Positions 15,176 to 22,879 of a DNA stretch of 64,000 nucleotides are shown in pieces; within the stretch, counting starts at the first letter, position 1; the number at the start of each line of letters is the position of its first letter. A program made the position numbers and the translations under genes. The stretch spans positions 1 through 64,000 of the forward strand of contig JAOAGP010000098.1 of the NCBI GenBank assembly GCA_026415695.1, read 5' to 3'. The notes beneath the pieces are model-generated. The model was not told the origin of the DNA, ran no database searches, and saw only the letters and a list, made by a program, of their open reading frames with translations. Source of the stretch: Thermodesulfovibrionales bacterium. GTDB taxonomy: Bacteria; Nitrospirota; Thermodesulfovibrionia; Thermodesulfovibrionales; Dissulfurispiraceae.

Positions 15176-16172
15176 ACTGTATTTTGACCTGCCAAAAGAC
15201 AGGATAGCCGTTAGACCCCTTAAAGACCGTGATGCCTCAAGACTATTGGTTGTAAAAAGAGACAAAGGATTACAACATGCTCATTTTAGAGACCTGCCTA
15301 ATTTTCTCAACCGAGGTGATTTAATAATCCTAAATGATACAAAGGTGGTTCCTGTTAGGTTGAGGATTAAGAAGCCTACGGGAGGGATAATAGATGCAAT
15401 AGTTACAAACAGGATTGACGAAAAGTCTTGTGAGGTGATGTTTAGAGGTGATTATTGTGGTCAGGGGTATCTTGAGGGTGAGGTTGTAAGTATAAGTTGT
15501 CAAAAGGGCAGGAAAACAATGAGGTTTCAATCTGACCTAACCGATATAATTGACAAACATGGATTGATGCCTCTTCCTCCTTACATCAAGAGGATACCAG
15601 ATGATGAGGACAAAAAGTCATACCAAACAGTGTATGCAGAAAATGAGGGTTCAATCGCAGCACCTACAGCAGGATTACACTTTACTGAAGACCTATTAGC
15701 AAGACTACAGGAAAAAGGGATAGATATTGAAAGGATTACGCTTCATGTTGGAAAGGGGACATTTTTGCCAATAAAAACAAACGATGTGAAGTTACACAAG
15801 ATGCAAGAGGAGTGGTTTGAGATAAAGAGGATATTGTTAGACAAGATAATGGACAAAAAGAAGCAAGGTAATAAAGTAATAGCAGTTGGCACTACTACCA
15901 CGAGGGCATTAGAGGGCATCTTGTCTAATCAATACAAGGCATTGAATAGTAACAATGGCGTTATAAGAGGCATGACTGACATATTTATCTATCCACCTTA
16001 TGATTTCAAGGCAATAGATGGATTAATAACAAACTTCCATCTGCCTTCATCAACCCCTTTACTCTTGGTTGCCTCACTTTTAGGCATTGATAAAACAAAG
16101 GAGATATACAAGATTGCCATAGAAAAGGATTATAGATTTTTTTCATATGGTGATGCTATGCTCATTTTATGA
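15162..16172 (+). CDS. queA: S-adenosylmethionine:tRNA ribosyltransferase-isomerase QueA
   Basis: A 336-residue enzyme that transfers and isomerises the ribosyl moiety of SAM to preQ1-tRNA, giving epoxyqueuosine, the substrate of QueH encoded upstream. Family landmarks: FDLP near the start, ILNDTKVVPVRL, APTAGLHFT, HVGKGTF, and TNFHLP near the end. ATG at 15162 gives the canonical N-terminus and overlaps spoIID by 14 bases; the in-frame start at 15126 would add 12 unrelated residues. Co-occurrence with queH in one operon and queF at 47.8 kb shows a complete late queuosine route. Confidence 0.95.
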   Translation: MNLSELYFDLPKDRIAVRPLKDRDASRLLVVKRDKGLQHAHFRDLPNFLNRGDLIILNDTKVVPVRLRIKKPTGGIIDAIVTNRIDEKSCEVMFRGDYCGQGYLEGEVVSISCQKGRKTMRFQSDLTDIIDKHGLMPLPPYIKRIPDDEDKKSYQTVYAENEGSIAAPTAGLHFTEDLLARLQEKGIDIERITLHVGKGTFLPIKTNDVKLHKMQEEWFEIKRILLDKIMDKKKQGNKVIAVGTTTTRALEGILSNQYKALNSNNGVIRGMTDIFIYPPYDFKAIDGLITNFHLPSSTPLLLVASLLGIDKTKEIYKIAIEKDYRFFSYGDAMLIL

Positions 16173-16879
16173 AACTAAAAGACCAAAGTAGGAATTCTAT
16201 ACTTCTACTAAACAGGACATCAGTAATTGCAGGTGCAATAATCATATGTGTTGTTAGTTTAGGGCTTGGTTACTTTATAGGGTTTAAGACCGGTGTATCG
16301 GGAAATGTAGAGGTAGAACAGATAACTGAAAAAACACCAAAACCCAAGATCAATGAAGACAAAAGGGTTCTTGAACCGCTCCCTCCACCACCCCAGCCTA
16401 CAGCACCTGTTCAAAAGATAACACCGGAAAAAGAAGAGATAAAACAACCCGAAAAGACAGAGAAAAAAGAGATTGAAAAGAAAGCCGAAGAACCAAAGAT
16501 AGTCATTCAAGAACAAAAGCAAGACACGAGCACTCAAAAGGGTTTTGAAAAAAGGATAGTGCCTGAAAAGAAGACTGAAAAGGAGCCAGACAAACCCAAA
16601 CCTTCAATACAAACTGAAGATAAGAAGACAGAGAAGATGCCTCCTAAAACCAAGAGTTATACCATCCAATTAGGTGCATTTCCGAGTAAGGCTGGTGCAG
16701 AGGAACTAAAGTCTCAATTGAAGAACAAAGGTATAAATGCTTACATAATAAGCAAGGATAAGGATAGCATATATTTCAGGGTAAGGGTAGGTAATTATTC
16801 AACTAAAAAAGAGGCTGAAAGAGCCCTCATATCCATAGAAAAACAAACAGGGCTAAAAGGTTTTATAACTACAAGGTGA
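16169..16879 (+). CDS. SPOR-domain membrane protein
   Basis: A 236-residue bitopic protein: short cytoplasmic N-terminus, one transmembrane helix (about 16-38), a long Pro/Lys/Glu-rich disordered linker (about 45-160), and a C-terminal SPOR domain (about 161-236) beginning SYTIQLGAF and ending near FITTR. SPOR domains bind denuded glycan strands at the division septum, as in FtsN. The linker would span the periplasm. ATG overlaps the queA stop (ATGA). With the SpoIID-like enzyme upstream, which acts on the same glycan form, a shared role in division-site wall remodelling is likely but inferred. Confidence 0.85.
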   Translation: MKLKDQSRNSILLLNRTSVIAGAIIICVVSLGLGYFIGFKTGVSGNVEVEQITEKTPKPKINEDKRVLEPLPPPPQPTAPVQKITPEKEEIKQPEKTEKKEIEKKAEEPKIVIQEQKQDTSTQKGFEKRIVPEKKTEKEPDKPKPSIQTEDKKTEKMPPKTKSYTIQLGAFPSKAGAEELKSQLKNKGINAYIISKDKDSIYFRVRVGNYSTKKEAERALISIEKQTGLKGFITTR

Positions 16880-16895
16880 GATAAACCAATAAAAT

Positions 16896-17858
16896 ATGAA
16901 AGCAGAGATAAACCTCAACGATGAAGATGATTATCCCTTTATCCATGGCAGTGCTGATAAGACATTGAGATTTATTGAGAAGGCATTGTCTGTTGAGATA
17001 GGCATTAGAGGGGATAGGTTATTCATTTATGGTGATGAGGATAATGTTTCAGAGGCAGAGAGGCTAATAAACGAGATAAGGGATATCAACAAAAAGGGTT
17101 ATCTTCTAAAACCTGAAGATATAAGTGGTAGTCTAAAAGAGTTCGCTGAAGGTAAGCCTATTTCAATAAAAAGGATATTTGAAAAGGGTATTTCCATTCC
17201 ATCAAAAAAGAGACTCATCATCCCAAAAACAGAAAACCAACAGATGTATTTGGATGCGATCAACTCCTACGATGTTGTCTTTGGTATAGGACCTGCTGGC
17301 ACTGGGAAGACATATTTAGCGATGGCAATGGCTATACATTCTTACTTAAACAAGAAGGTCTCAAGGATTGTATTAGTAAGACCAGCGGTTGAAGCAGGAG
17401 AAAAATTAGGATTTCTGCCGGGAGACATTGAAGAGAAGGTAAGTCCTTACATTCGCCCACTATACGATGCCCTTTTTGACATGATGGAGATAGAAAGGGC
17501 TTCAAAGTTGATAGAAAAAGGGGTCATTGAGATAGCGCCACTTGCATTTATGAGAGGAAGGACATTAAACGACTCATTCATCATACTTGATGAGGCACAA
17601 AACACTACATCAGAGCAGATGAAGATGTATCTGACAAGATTGGGTTTTAGCTCAAAGACAGTAATAACTGGCGATATAACACAGATAGATCTACCATACG
17701 GAAAACCATCAGGGCTTGTTGAGGCAATAAAGGTGTGCCAAGATATTGAGGATATCAAGATAGTCCATTTTACTGATAAGGATGTCGTAAGACACAGGCT
17801 TGTTCAGGAGATTGTAAAGGCTTACGAAAGATACGAAAAGAGGTCAAATGGAGAGTAG
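16896..17858 (+). CDS. phoH: PhoH family ATPase
   Basis: A 320-residue PhoH/YbeZ-type P-loop protein. An N-terminal KH-like segment (about 1-70) is followed by the nucleotide-binding core with Walker A GPAGTGKT near 131-138 and DEAQN near 231. The family is linked to RNA metabolism and, with YbeY, to ribosome quality control; ybeY is two genes downstream, matching the widespread phoH-ybeY pairing. Spacing from the SPOR gene is 16 bases and its 3' end overlaps the next gene by 11 bases. The N-terminus is intact and the length typical. Confidence 0.92.
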   Translation: MKAEINLNDEDDYPFIHGSADKTLRFIEKALSVEIGIRGDRLFIYGDEDNVSEAERLINEIRDINKKGYLLKPEDISGSLKEFAEGKPISIKRIFEKGISIPSKKRLIIPKTENQQMYLDAINSYDVVFGIGPAGTGKTYLAMAMAIHSYLNKKVSRIVLVRPAVEAGEKLGFLPGDIEEKVSPYIRPLYDALFDMMEIERASKLIEKGVIEIAPLAFMRGRTLNDSFIILDEAQNTTSEQMKMYLTRLGFSSKTVITGDITQIDLPYGKPSGLVEAIKVCQDIEDIKIVHFTDKDVVRHRLVQEIVKAYERYEKRSNGE

Positions 17859-19413
17859 TCAATCTAAGAAGTCAAGAATCTCAAGTCTGATAAACGCAGT
17901 TAAAAAACACTTCAAAAATAACTACCTTTTATACCTGATAATCGTTTCTTTAGCCCTATTGTCTTCATTCATACTTTATGATAAACAGGGACTTGACAGG
18001 TTTATCAGCATCTTTTTCATCTCTGCACTTTTAATATTTGTCTTTTGTAAGGATATTATGCGTTACAAACCTGTTTACATAAAGAATCCAAAGATGTTGT
18101 TAGTGCTTGCCATTATCTTTGGAGGCACACTATTATTAATAAAGTTTTCATACCTCATACTTGATGCCTTAAATAAGGGCTTTAATCTTGGCAATCAGGT
18201 TTCTTTTATCTATGGAATTCCCGTTCCTGTTGGTGCAATGCTCATCACCTTAATCTTTGACTTCCACACTGCAATAATGTTTTCTTTCATCATCAGTATC
18301 CTTACTGGTATCTGGTTTTACGACCCCTCATACACCGTATTTGCCTTTTTAGGCTGCATCATTGGTGCATTTAGCATCATAAGATGTAAAAAAAGGAGTG
18401 CAATCTTAAGGGCAGGGATGATTGTCAGTTTAGTTAATGTGGTCACAGCAGTTATTGCAATGATGGCAAGAGGAGATATTTTCAACGATATAGTTGTATT
18501 ACACACGATGATATATGCCTTGCTATCAGGTTTTACTGTGTCATCATTTCTATTTGTATTACTGCCATTTTTTGAGTATGTATTTTCTTTGACCACAGAT
18601 ATTAGTCTTTTAGAGTTATTAGACCTTGAACATCCATTGATGAAAAGTCTCATGATATCTGCACCCGGCACATATCATCACAGCATAATAGTCGGCAATT
18701 TAGCAGAATCAGCCGCAGAGGCAATCGGTGTAAATCCTTTGTTAGCAAGGGTTGCTGCGTATTATCATGATATTGGCAAGATGAAGATGCCCGAATATTT
18801 TGTTGAAAACCAGACTGCTGGTATCAACAAACACGATAAACTCACGCCCCACATGAGTAGTATGATACTCATTTCTCATGTAAAAGAAGGGATAGAATTG
18901 GCAAAACAACACAAGATACCAGCCATTGTATCTGATGCTATTCAACAACATCACGGAACAAGCCTAATAGCGTATTTCTATCAAAAGGCGATTGAACAAA
19001 ACTTGGGAGAAGCTATATTGCAGGATGATTATAGGTATCCAGGACCGAAACCACAAACACGCATTGCAGCGCTAATCATGATGGCTGATGCAGTTGAGGC
19101 TGCATCAAGAACCCTCATAGACCCAACACCTGCAAGGATATCTGCACTTGTAGAAAGAATCATCAACAATATCTTTCTTGACGGTCAGATTGATGAATGT
19201 GAACTTACACTTAAAGACCTGTCAGTCATAAAAAAGAAGTTTACATACATCCTAACAAGTATATTCCACAAAAGGATAATCTATCCCGAACTATCAAGGC
19301 TTAAGGGGTTAGAAAAGTCGCAATCAAATGGTAGGTCAAAGGAACAGGATAAAAATGGAAATACAATTGCAGAACAGGCAACGAAGGGTAAGGATAAATC
19401 AGAACAACCTTAA
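17848..19413 (+). CDS. Membrane HD-domain phosphodiesterase (short PgpH/7TM-HD)
   Basis: A 521-residue membrane protein: a first helix at about 29-47, several further helices to about residue 255, then a cytosolic HD domain with THH-type YHHSII, YYHDIG near 306, HM in LTPHMSS, and QQHHGTS. In PgpH/YqfF proteins this HD domain hydrolyses cyclic di-AMP. Those proteins are usually about 700 residues and carry a 7TMR-HDED extracellular domain between the first helix and the seven-helix bundle; that domain is missing here, so ligand sensing, if any, differs. The C-terminal tail is charged and disordered. It overlaps phoH by 11 bases and ybeY by 59 bases. The nucleotide substrate is inferred from the family. 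Confidence 0.82.
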   Translation: MESSQSKKSRISSLINAVKKHFKNNYLLYLIIVSLALLSSFILYDKQGLDRFISIFFISALLIFVFCKDIMRYKPVYIKNPKMLLVLAIIFGGTLLLIKFSYLILDALNKGFNLGNQVSFIYGIPVPVGAMLITLIFDFHTAIMFSFIISILTGIWFYDPSYTVFAFLGCIIGAFSIIRCKKRSAILRAGMIVSLVNVVTAVIAMMARGDIFNDIVVLHTMIYALLSGFTVSSFLFVLLPFFEYVFSLTTDISLLELLDLEHPLMKSLMISAPGTYHHSIIVGNLAESAAEAIGVNPLLARVAAYYHDIGKMKMPEYFVENQTAGINKHDKLTPHMSSMILISHVKEGIELAKQHKIPAIVSDAIQQHHGTSLIAYFYQKAIEQNLGEAILQDDYRYPGPKPQTRIAALIMMADAVEAASRTLIDPTPARISALVERIINNIFLDGQIDECELTLKDLSVIKKKFTYILTSIFHKRIIYPELSRLKGLEKSQSNGRSKEQDKNGNTIAEQATKGKDKSEQP

Positions 19414-19867
19414 AAAGATACTACACGGTATCATACAGACAAGATACTTTCAATATCTTCTAAAGAAAAATCTACCATTTTGCGATCATACAAAATTAGA
19501 GTTGAGCATCGTGTTTGTAAGCGAAAAGACTATAAGGCAGATAAACAAGAGTTTTAGAGGAGTTGATAAGGTTACGGATGTATTGTCATTTGCAATGGTT
19601 GATACAAAAAAAAATAATCATTTTTTGGTTGGAAACATACTTGGTGATGTAATTGTTTGTCCTTCAAGGGCAATAGCACAAGCTCATGAATACAACTGTG
19701 CTAATGAGGATGAGTTGTTAAGGCTTATTGTGCATGGCATCCTACACCTTTTAGGTTACGACCACGAGACAGACAATAAACAGGCACAGAGGATGTGGAG
19801 GGTTCAAAAAAGGCTGTGTGATTTAGCAATTGGGCATAAGGTGGGGAATATAATTCTCTCTAAATAG
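19355..19867 (+). CDS. ybeY: Endoribonuclease YbeY
   Basis: A 170-residue zinc-dependent RNase for 16S rRNA 3' maturation and 70S quality control. The metal-binding HGILHLLGYDHE motif lies at about 128-139, and the family core INKSFRGVDKVTDVLSF at about 62-78. ATG at 19355 is chosen; it lies inside the preceding HD gene and gives a 59-base overlap. An in-frame GTG/ATG further upstream at 19328 is less likely. Last gene of the ruvB operon. Gene order phoH-(HD)-ybeY is widely conserved. Confidence 0.92.
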   Translation: MEIQLQNRQRRVRINQNNLKKILHGIIQTRYFQYLLKKNLPFCDHTKLELSIVFVSEKTIRQINKSFRGVDKVTDVLSFAMVDTKKNNHFLVGNILGDVIVCPSRAIAQAHEYNCANEDELLRLIVHGILHLLGYDHETDNKQAQRMWRVQKRLCDLAIGHKVGNIILSK

Positions 19868-19871
19868 CAGT

Positions 19872-19985
19872 TCACTTTTTAAGGTGGTTTTTTATCGCTA
19901 ACGCTGCTAAAACGGCACTTCCGATACCTATACCAAAGCGAACCACAATACTACTAAAAATTACAACCTTTCTTAATATAGACAT
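19872..19985 (-). CDS. Small single-span membrane peptide (37 aa)
   Basis: A 37-codon frame starting MSILRKVVIF and ending KNHLKK. A hydrophobic, Gly/Ala-rich helix (about 7-31) is flanked by basic residues at both ends. GGGGGA lies seven bases before the ATG. It sits antisense just beyond ybeY, whose stop is five bases away, and upstream (on its own strand) of nothing but the DedA gene terminus. No family recognised. Its layout resembles the 31-residue peptide at 11.5 kb: short, basic-tailed, at the 3' end of an operon and on the opposite strand. Confidence 0.5.
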   Translation of the reverse strand: MSILRKVVIFSSIVVRFGIGIGSAVLAALAIKNHLKK

Positions 19986-20021
19986 AACTTTATCCCCCAT
20001 TTTTTAATACGGACAAGACAT

Positions 20022-20684
20022 TCATTTCTTGACTGCCTCATCGCTTAATCTCATGTTTCTATGTCTTATAAACTCAATAATCCCCGGCAATATTGAGATA
20101 AAGATTATGGCAAGTATCACTATGCTAAAGTTGTTTTTCACTATTGGAATGTTACCAAATAGATATCCTGCAGTCACACATACCCCTACCCACAGCAAAG
20201 CACCAATTATGTTATAGGCTATAAACTTTGGATAGGTCATTGCACCAATACCAGCTACAAAAGGTGCAAATGTCCTTATTATTGGGACGAATCTGGCTAT
20301 AATTATAGTCTTGCCACCGTATTTTTCATAGAAATCATGAGTCTTCTGAAGGTGTTTTTTGTTTAGAAATCTGACATCTTCTTTATGAAATATCTTAGGT
20401 CCCACATACCAACCTATCCAATAATTTACTGTGTCTCCTAAGATGGCAGAGATTGAAAGTATCAAATACAGAATCTTTAGGTCTAATGCCCCAAGTGATG
20501 CAAATGTGCCAGCCGCAAATAGTAGAGAATCTCCCGGTAAAAATGGTGTTACTACTACACCTGTCTCAAGAAAGACGATGATGAAGAGTATCGCATATGT
20601 AAGGGTGCCGTATCGCTCTATGATGATGCTTAGGTATTTGTCAAGATGGACAAATATATCAATGAGTTCAAGGATAAGTTCCAA
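20022..20684 (-). CDS. DedA family membrane protein
   Basis: A 220-residue SNARE-associated/DedA protein, a family of envelope transporters including undecaprenyl-phosphate and phospholipid flippases. The family segment FLPGDSLLFAAGTFA (about 48-62) with its acidic residue and the re-entrant ARFVPIIRTFAPFVAG (about 130-146) with conserved arginines are present, plus four or more hydrophobic helices. The start appears to be TTG at 20684 because no ATG precedes the conserved core; AAAGGTC lies upstream. It follows the sprT-like gene by three bases on the same strand, so they form a two-gene operon. Confidence 0.88.
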   Translation of the reverse strand: MELILELIDIFVHLDKYLSIIIERYGTLTYAILFIIVFLETGVVVTPFLPGDSLLFAAGTFASLGALDLKILYLILSISAILGDTVNYWIGWYVGPKIFHKEDVRFLNKKHLQKTHDFYEKYGGKTIIIARFVPIIRTFAPFVAGIGAMTYPKFIAYNIIGALLWVGVCVTAGYLFGNIPIVKNNFSIVILAIIFISILPGIIEFIRHRNMRLSDEAVKK

Positions 20685-20687
20685 TTA

Positions 20688-21077
20688 TTATTGACCTTTA
20701 CCAAAGATAATAGGATACAATCCCTTAAACTTCTCATGAAATAATCTGTGTCGTTCATTATGCAGCATCCTGCCATCAAGTATCCTCGTTGCTACATGTG
20801 CAGCCTCATGGGCAACGGTATCAAAACCCATATCATTTTGATTATAGGCATGCTCAACATTTATGCAAACCTGAAATATGCCATCGTAATAGATAGTCCT
20901 GCCATGGATGATGTGTCTGCCCCAAGAGTTGCTTCTATAACGATAGATGGGTCTTAATTTTAGATATCCTTCAAAATCAGATAACATCACAGATAGCCAC
21001 CCTTTGTGGATGTCTAACAACCTTTCGTAGTGCGGCTTCTGAAAAGCCCTGCGTTCTATCTTGACCTCAATCTCCAT
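20688..21077 (-). CDS. SprT-like metallopeptidase-fold protein
   Basis: A 129-residue protein with HEAAH in VAHEAAHVATR, a zinc-binding HExxH-type motif, and a downstream His/Phe-rich segment (NERHRLFHEKFKGLYP) that may supply the third ligand. The small size and layout match SprT-like domains. SprT family functions are poorly known in bacteria; eukaryotic SPRTN degrades DNA-protein crosslinks. ATG at 21077 is taken as start; a TTG at 21098 in frame is an alternative. Neither has a clear ribosome site. Upstream lies the palindrome at 21138-21157. Confidence 0.65.
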   Translation of the reverse strand: MEIEVKIERRAFQKPHYERLLDIHKGWLSVMLSDFEGYLKLRPIYRYRSNSWGRHIIHGRTIYYDGIFQVCINVEHAYNQNDMGFDTVAHEAAHVATRILDGRMLHNERHRLFHEKFKGLYPIIFGKGQ

Positions 21078-21137
21078 TATTTTCAATAAGACAGGCAACA
21101 GTAGGATGTTTATTAATAATACCTTTTTGACTACATT

Positions 21138-21170
21138 TTAGGCAATTCAGTGCCTAAGAAATAGGCACTA
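21138..21170. repeat. TTAGGCA palindrome and TAGGCACT repeats
   Basis: TTAGGCA (21138-21144), six bases, TGCCTAA (21151-21157) forms a perfect 7-bp inverted repeat. ATAGGCACTA follows at 21161-21170. The shared core TAGGCACT (either strand) also occurs twice in the IS remnant at 4427-4438 and 4655-4666. It could be a fragment of the same element family or an operator between the divergent genes at 21077 and 21251. Confidence 0.5.
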
Positions 21171-21250
21171 TCTATTTTACATATGTTGATATCTTATTGA
21201 TTTAAAATCATTTTAATAGTGGCATTAAAATTGTAATTATCCAATGCAAT

Positions 21251-21940
21251 ATGTCAACACTAATATTAAAAAACATACATTCAGAGGGACCTGGCACAAT
21301 TGAGGCGTATTTACACGCAGAGGGGATGAATTATGAGGTTGTTGATTTATCAAGTGGTGAAAGGATACCACCAGCAGATGCCTTTAATACCCTTGTGATA
21401 TTAGGCGGTCCTATGAGCGTAAATGAAGCTGATACCTACACATACATAAATGATGAGATAGGTCTTGTAAAGGAATTTATTGAAAAGGACAAAAAGGTAT
21501 TGGGCATATGTCTTGGAGCCCAGATAATCGCAAAGGCTTTGGGTGCAGAGGTTTACAAAGGGGCAGAACCGGAGATCGGATGGTGTGAGATAGAGTTTAC
21601 AAAGATAGCATTGTTGGACAAGAGGATTAGGAGATTGGCAATGCATCCAAATGTGGGAGACATTTGGAACAGGATAAAGGTATTTCAGTGGCATTATGAG
21701 ACCTTTGATCTGCCAAAAGGTGCTATACACATTGCAAGTTCAAGGCTTTACCCGAATCAGGCATTTAGGTATAAGGAAAATACATATGCCTTTCAATTTC
21801 ACATAGAGGTTGTTAGGGAGATGATATTTGAATGGCTTAAGGATGAGGATATAGACAATCAACAATTAATAGAACAAACAGACTTGTATTTTGAACTCTT
21901 ATATAGAAGAGCATTTGCATTTTACGATGCCTTTTTTTAA
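21251..21940 (+). CDS. Class I glutamine amidotransferase
   Basis: A 229-residue stand-alone GATase1-type protein, similar to GMP-synthase glutaminase-like proteins. The nucleophile elbow GICLGAQ (Cys about 80) and the catalytic FHIE (His about 176) are visible; an EIGW segment typical of this subgroup follows the nucleophile region. It hydrolyses glutamine or acts on a gamma-glutamyl substrate; the partner synthetase is not adjacent. It precedes the porin-amtB-glnB-glnA block by 31 bases, and a nitrogen-related role is plausible from context only. No clear ribosome site precedes the ATG. Confidence 0.8.
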   Translation: MSTLILKNIHSEGPGTIEAYLHAEGMNYEVVDLSSGERIPPADAFNTLVILGGPMSVNEADTYTYINDEIGLVKEFIEKDKKVLGICLGAQIIAKALGAEVYKGAEPEIGWCEIEFTKIALLDKRIRRLAMHPNVGDIWNRIKVFQWHYETFDLPKGAIHIASSRLYPNQAFRYKENTYAFQFHIEVVREMIFEWLKDEDIDNQQLIEQTDLYFELLYRRAFAFYDAFF

Positions 21941-21971
21941 AAGGTAAAGATTATACAAGGAGGATGTAAAG

Positions 21972-22751
21972 ATGAGAAAATCTATGGGGTTTAGGGTTTG
22001 GATGGTGATTTTTGTAGTAACATTTATGTTCACAGGGATGGCGGTAGCGGCTGATGCGCCTAAGTTTACAGGCACTGCCTCGGTTGATGTGATGTCAAAC
22101 TATGTGTGGAGGGGTATCAAACTCAGCAAGGATTTTGTCGTGCAACCGTCGTTAACCATAGGGTATGGTGGTTTTAGCATGAACATGTGGGCAAATGTGG
22201 ATCTAAATTACTTCGGTAAGCCTATAACAGGCAAGAGTGTAAAACACACAGAAACAGACATTACCTTGAGTTATACATATCCAATTGACAAGCTGAGCCT
22301 AACAGGTGGATATATCTATTATGGACTTGACAGTGTCCCAGATACACAAGAGATATTCATTACTGCAGCCTATGACACATTACTAAATCCATCACTGACC
22401 CTCTATTACGATATCAAAGAGGGAAAGGGTGGTTTTATAACGGCTTCAGTTAGTCACTCTTTTGAGTTATCAAAGGATATGCCTTTAAAGATTGGTGGTC
22501 TTATAAGTTATAACCTAAAGAATGAGATAATGAGCACAGGTGCAGCAAAAAACTTTAACAATTTCTACAATGCAGAGTTATCGGCATCCTTGACTGTGCC
22601 TATTACAAAACAGTTAAGCATTGCACCAAAAGTTGCATATAGTTTTGCACTTTCAAGTGATTCAAAGGATGCAATCGCAGCTATGGATGTAAGTGGTAAA
22701 GGCAAAAAGAATGTATTTTATGGTGGTTTAAATCTATCTTTGAGTTTTTAG
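21972..22751 (+). CDS. TorF-type outer-membrane protein
   Basis: A 259-residue beta-barrel-like protein. Signal peptide about 1-26 ends AVAA before DAPKFTGTA. The following ASVDVMSNYVWRGIKLSKD segment is typical of the TorF/Gcw_chp putative porin family, and alternating amphipathic strands continue to a C-terminal aromatic residue (SLSF). AGGAGG precedes the ATG. In this family genes often sit next to amtB, and here amtB follows after a hairpin, so it may provide outer-membrane passage for ammonium or another nitrogen solute. That role is inference. Confidence 0.8.
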   Translation: MRKSMGFRVWMVIFVVTFMFTGMAVAADAPKFTGTASVDVMSNYVWRGIKLSKDFVVQPSLTIGYGGFSMNMWANVDLNYFGKPITGKSVKHTETDITLSYTYPIDKLSLTGGYIYYGLDSVPDTQEIFITAAYDTLLNPSLTLYYDIKEGKGGFITASVSHSFELSKDMPLKIGGLISYNLKNEIMSTGAAKNFNNFYNAELSASLTVPITKQLSIAPKVAYSFALSSDSKDAIAAMDVSGKGKKNVFYGGLNLSLSF

Positions 22752-22782
22752 GATTTTTTCAGATGTTGCTAACCCTCCTTCT

Positions 22783-22824
22783 CTTGCAGTAGGCGACTAA
22801 AACCGCCTATCTGCAAGCCTTTTT
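22783..22824 (+). terminator. Terminator or attenuator between porin and amtB
   Basis: CTTGCAG-T-AGGCG (22783-22795) pairs with CGCCT-A-T-CTGCAAG (22805-22817) through 13 pairs with one small irregularity, followed by CC and T5. Placed 31 bases after the porin stop and 56 before amtB, it could separate the two genes or act as a partial attenuator. Confidence 0.7.
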
Positions 22825-22879
22825 CACAAAGGATGAGGATGTGTTAGTAGAAAAATACTAATCAACAGGAGGTTTTAAA

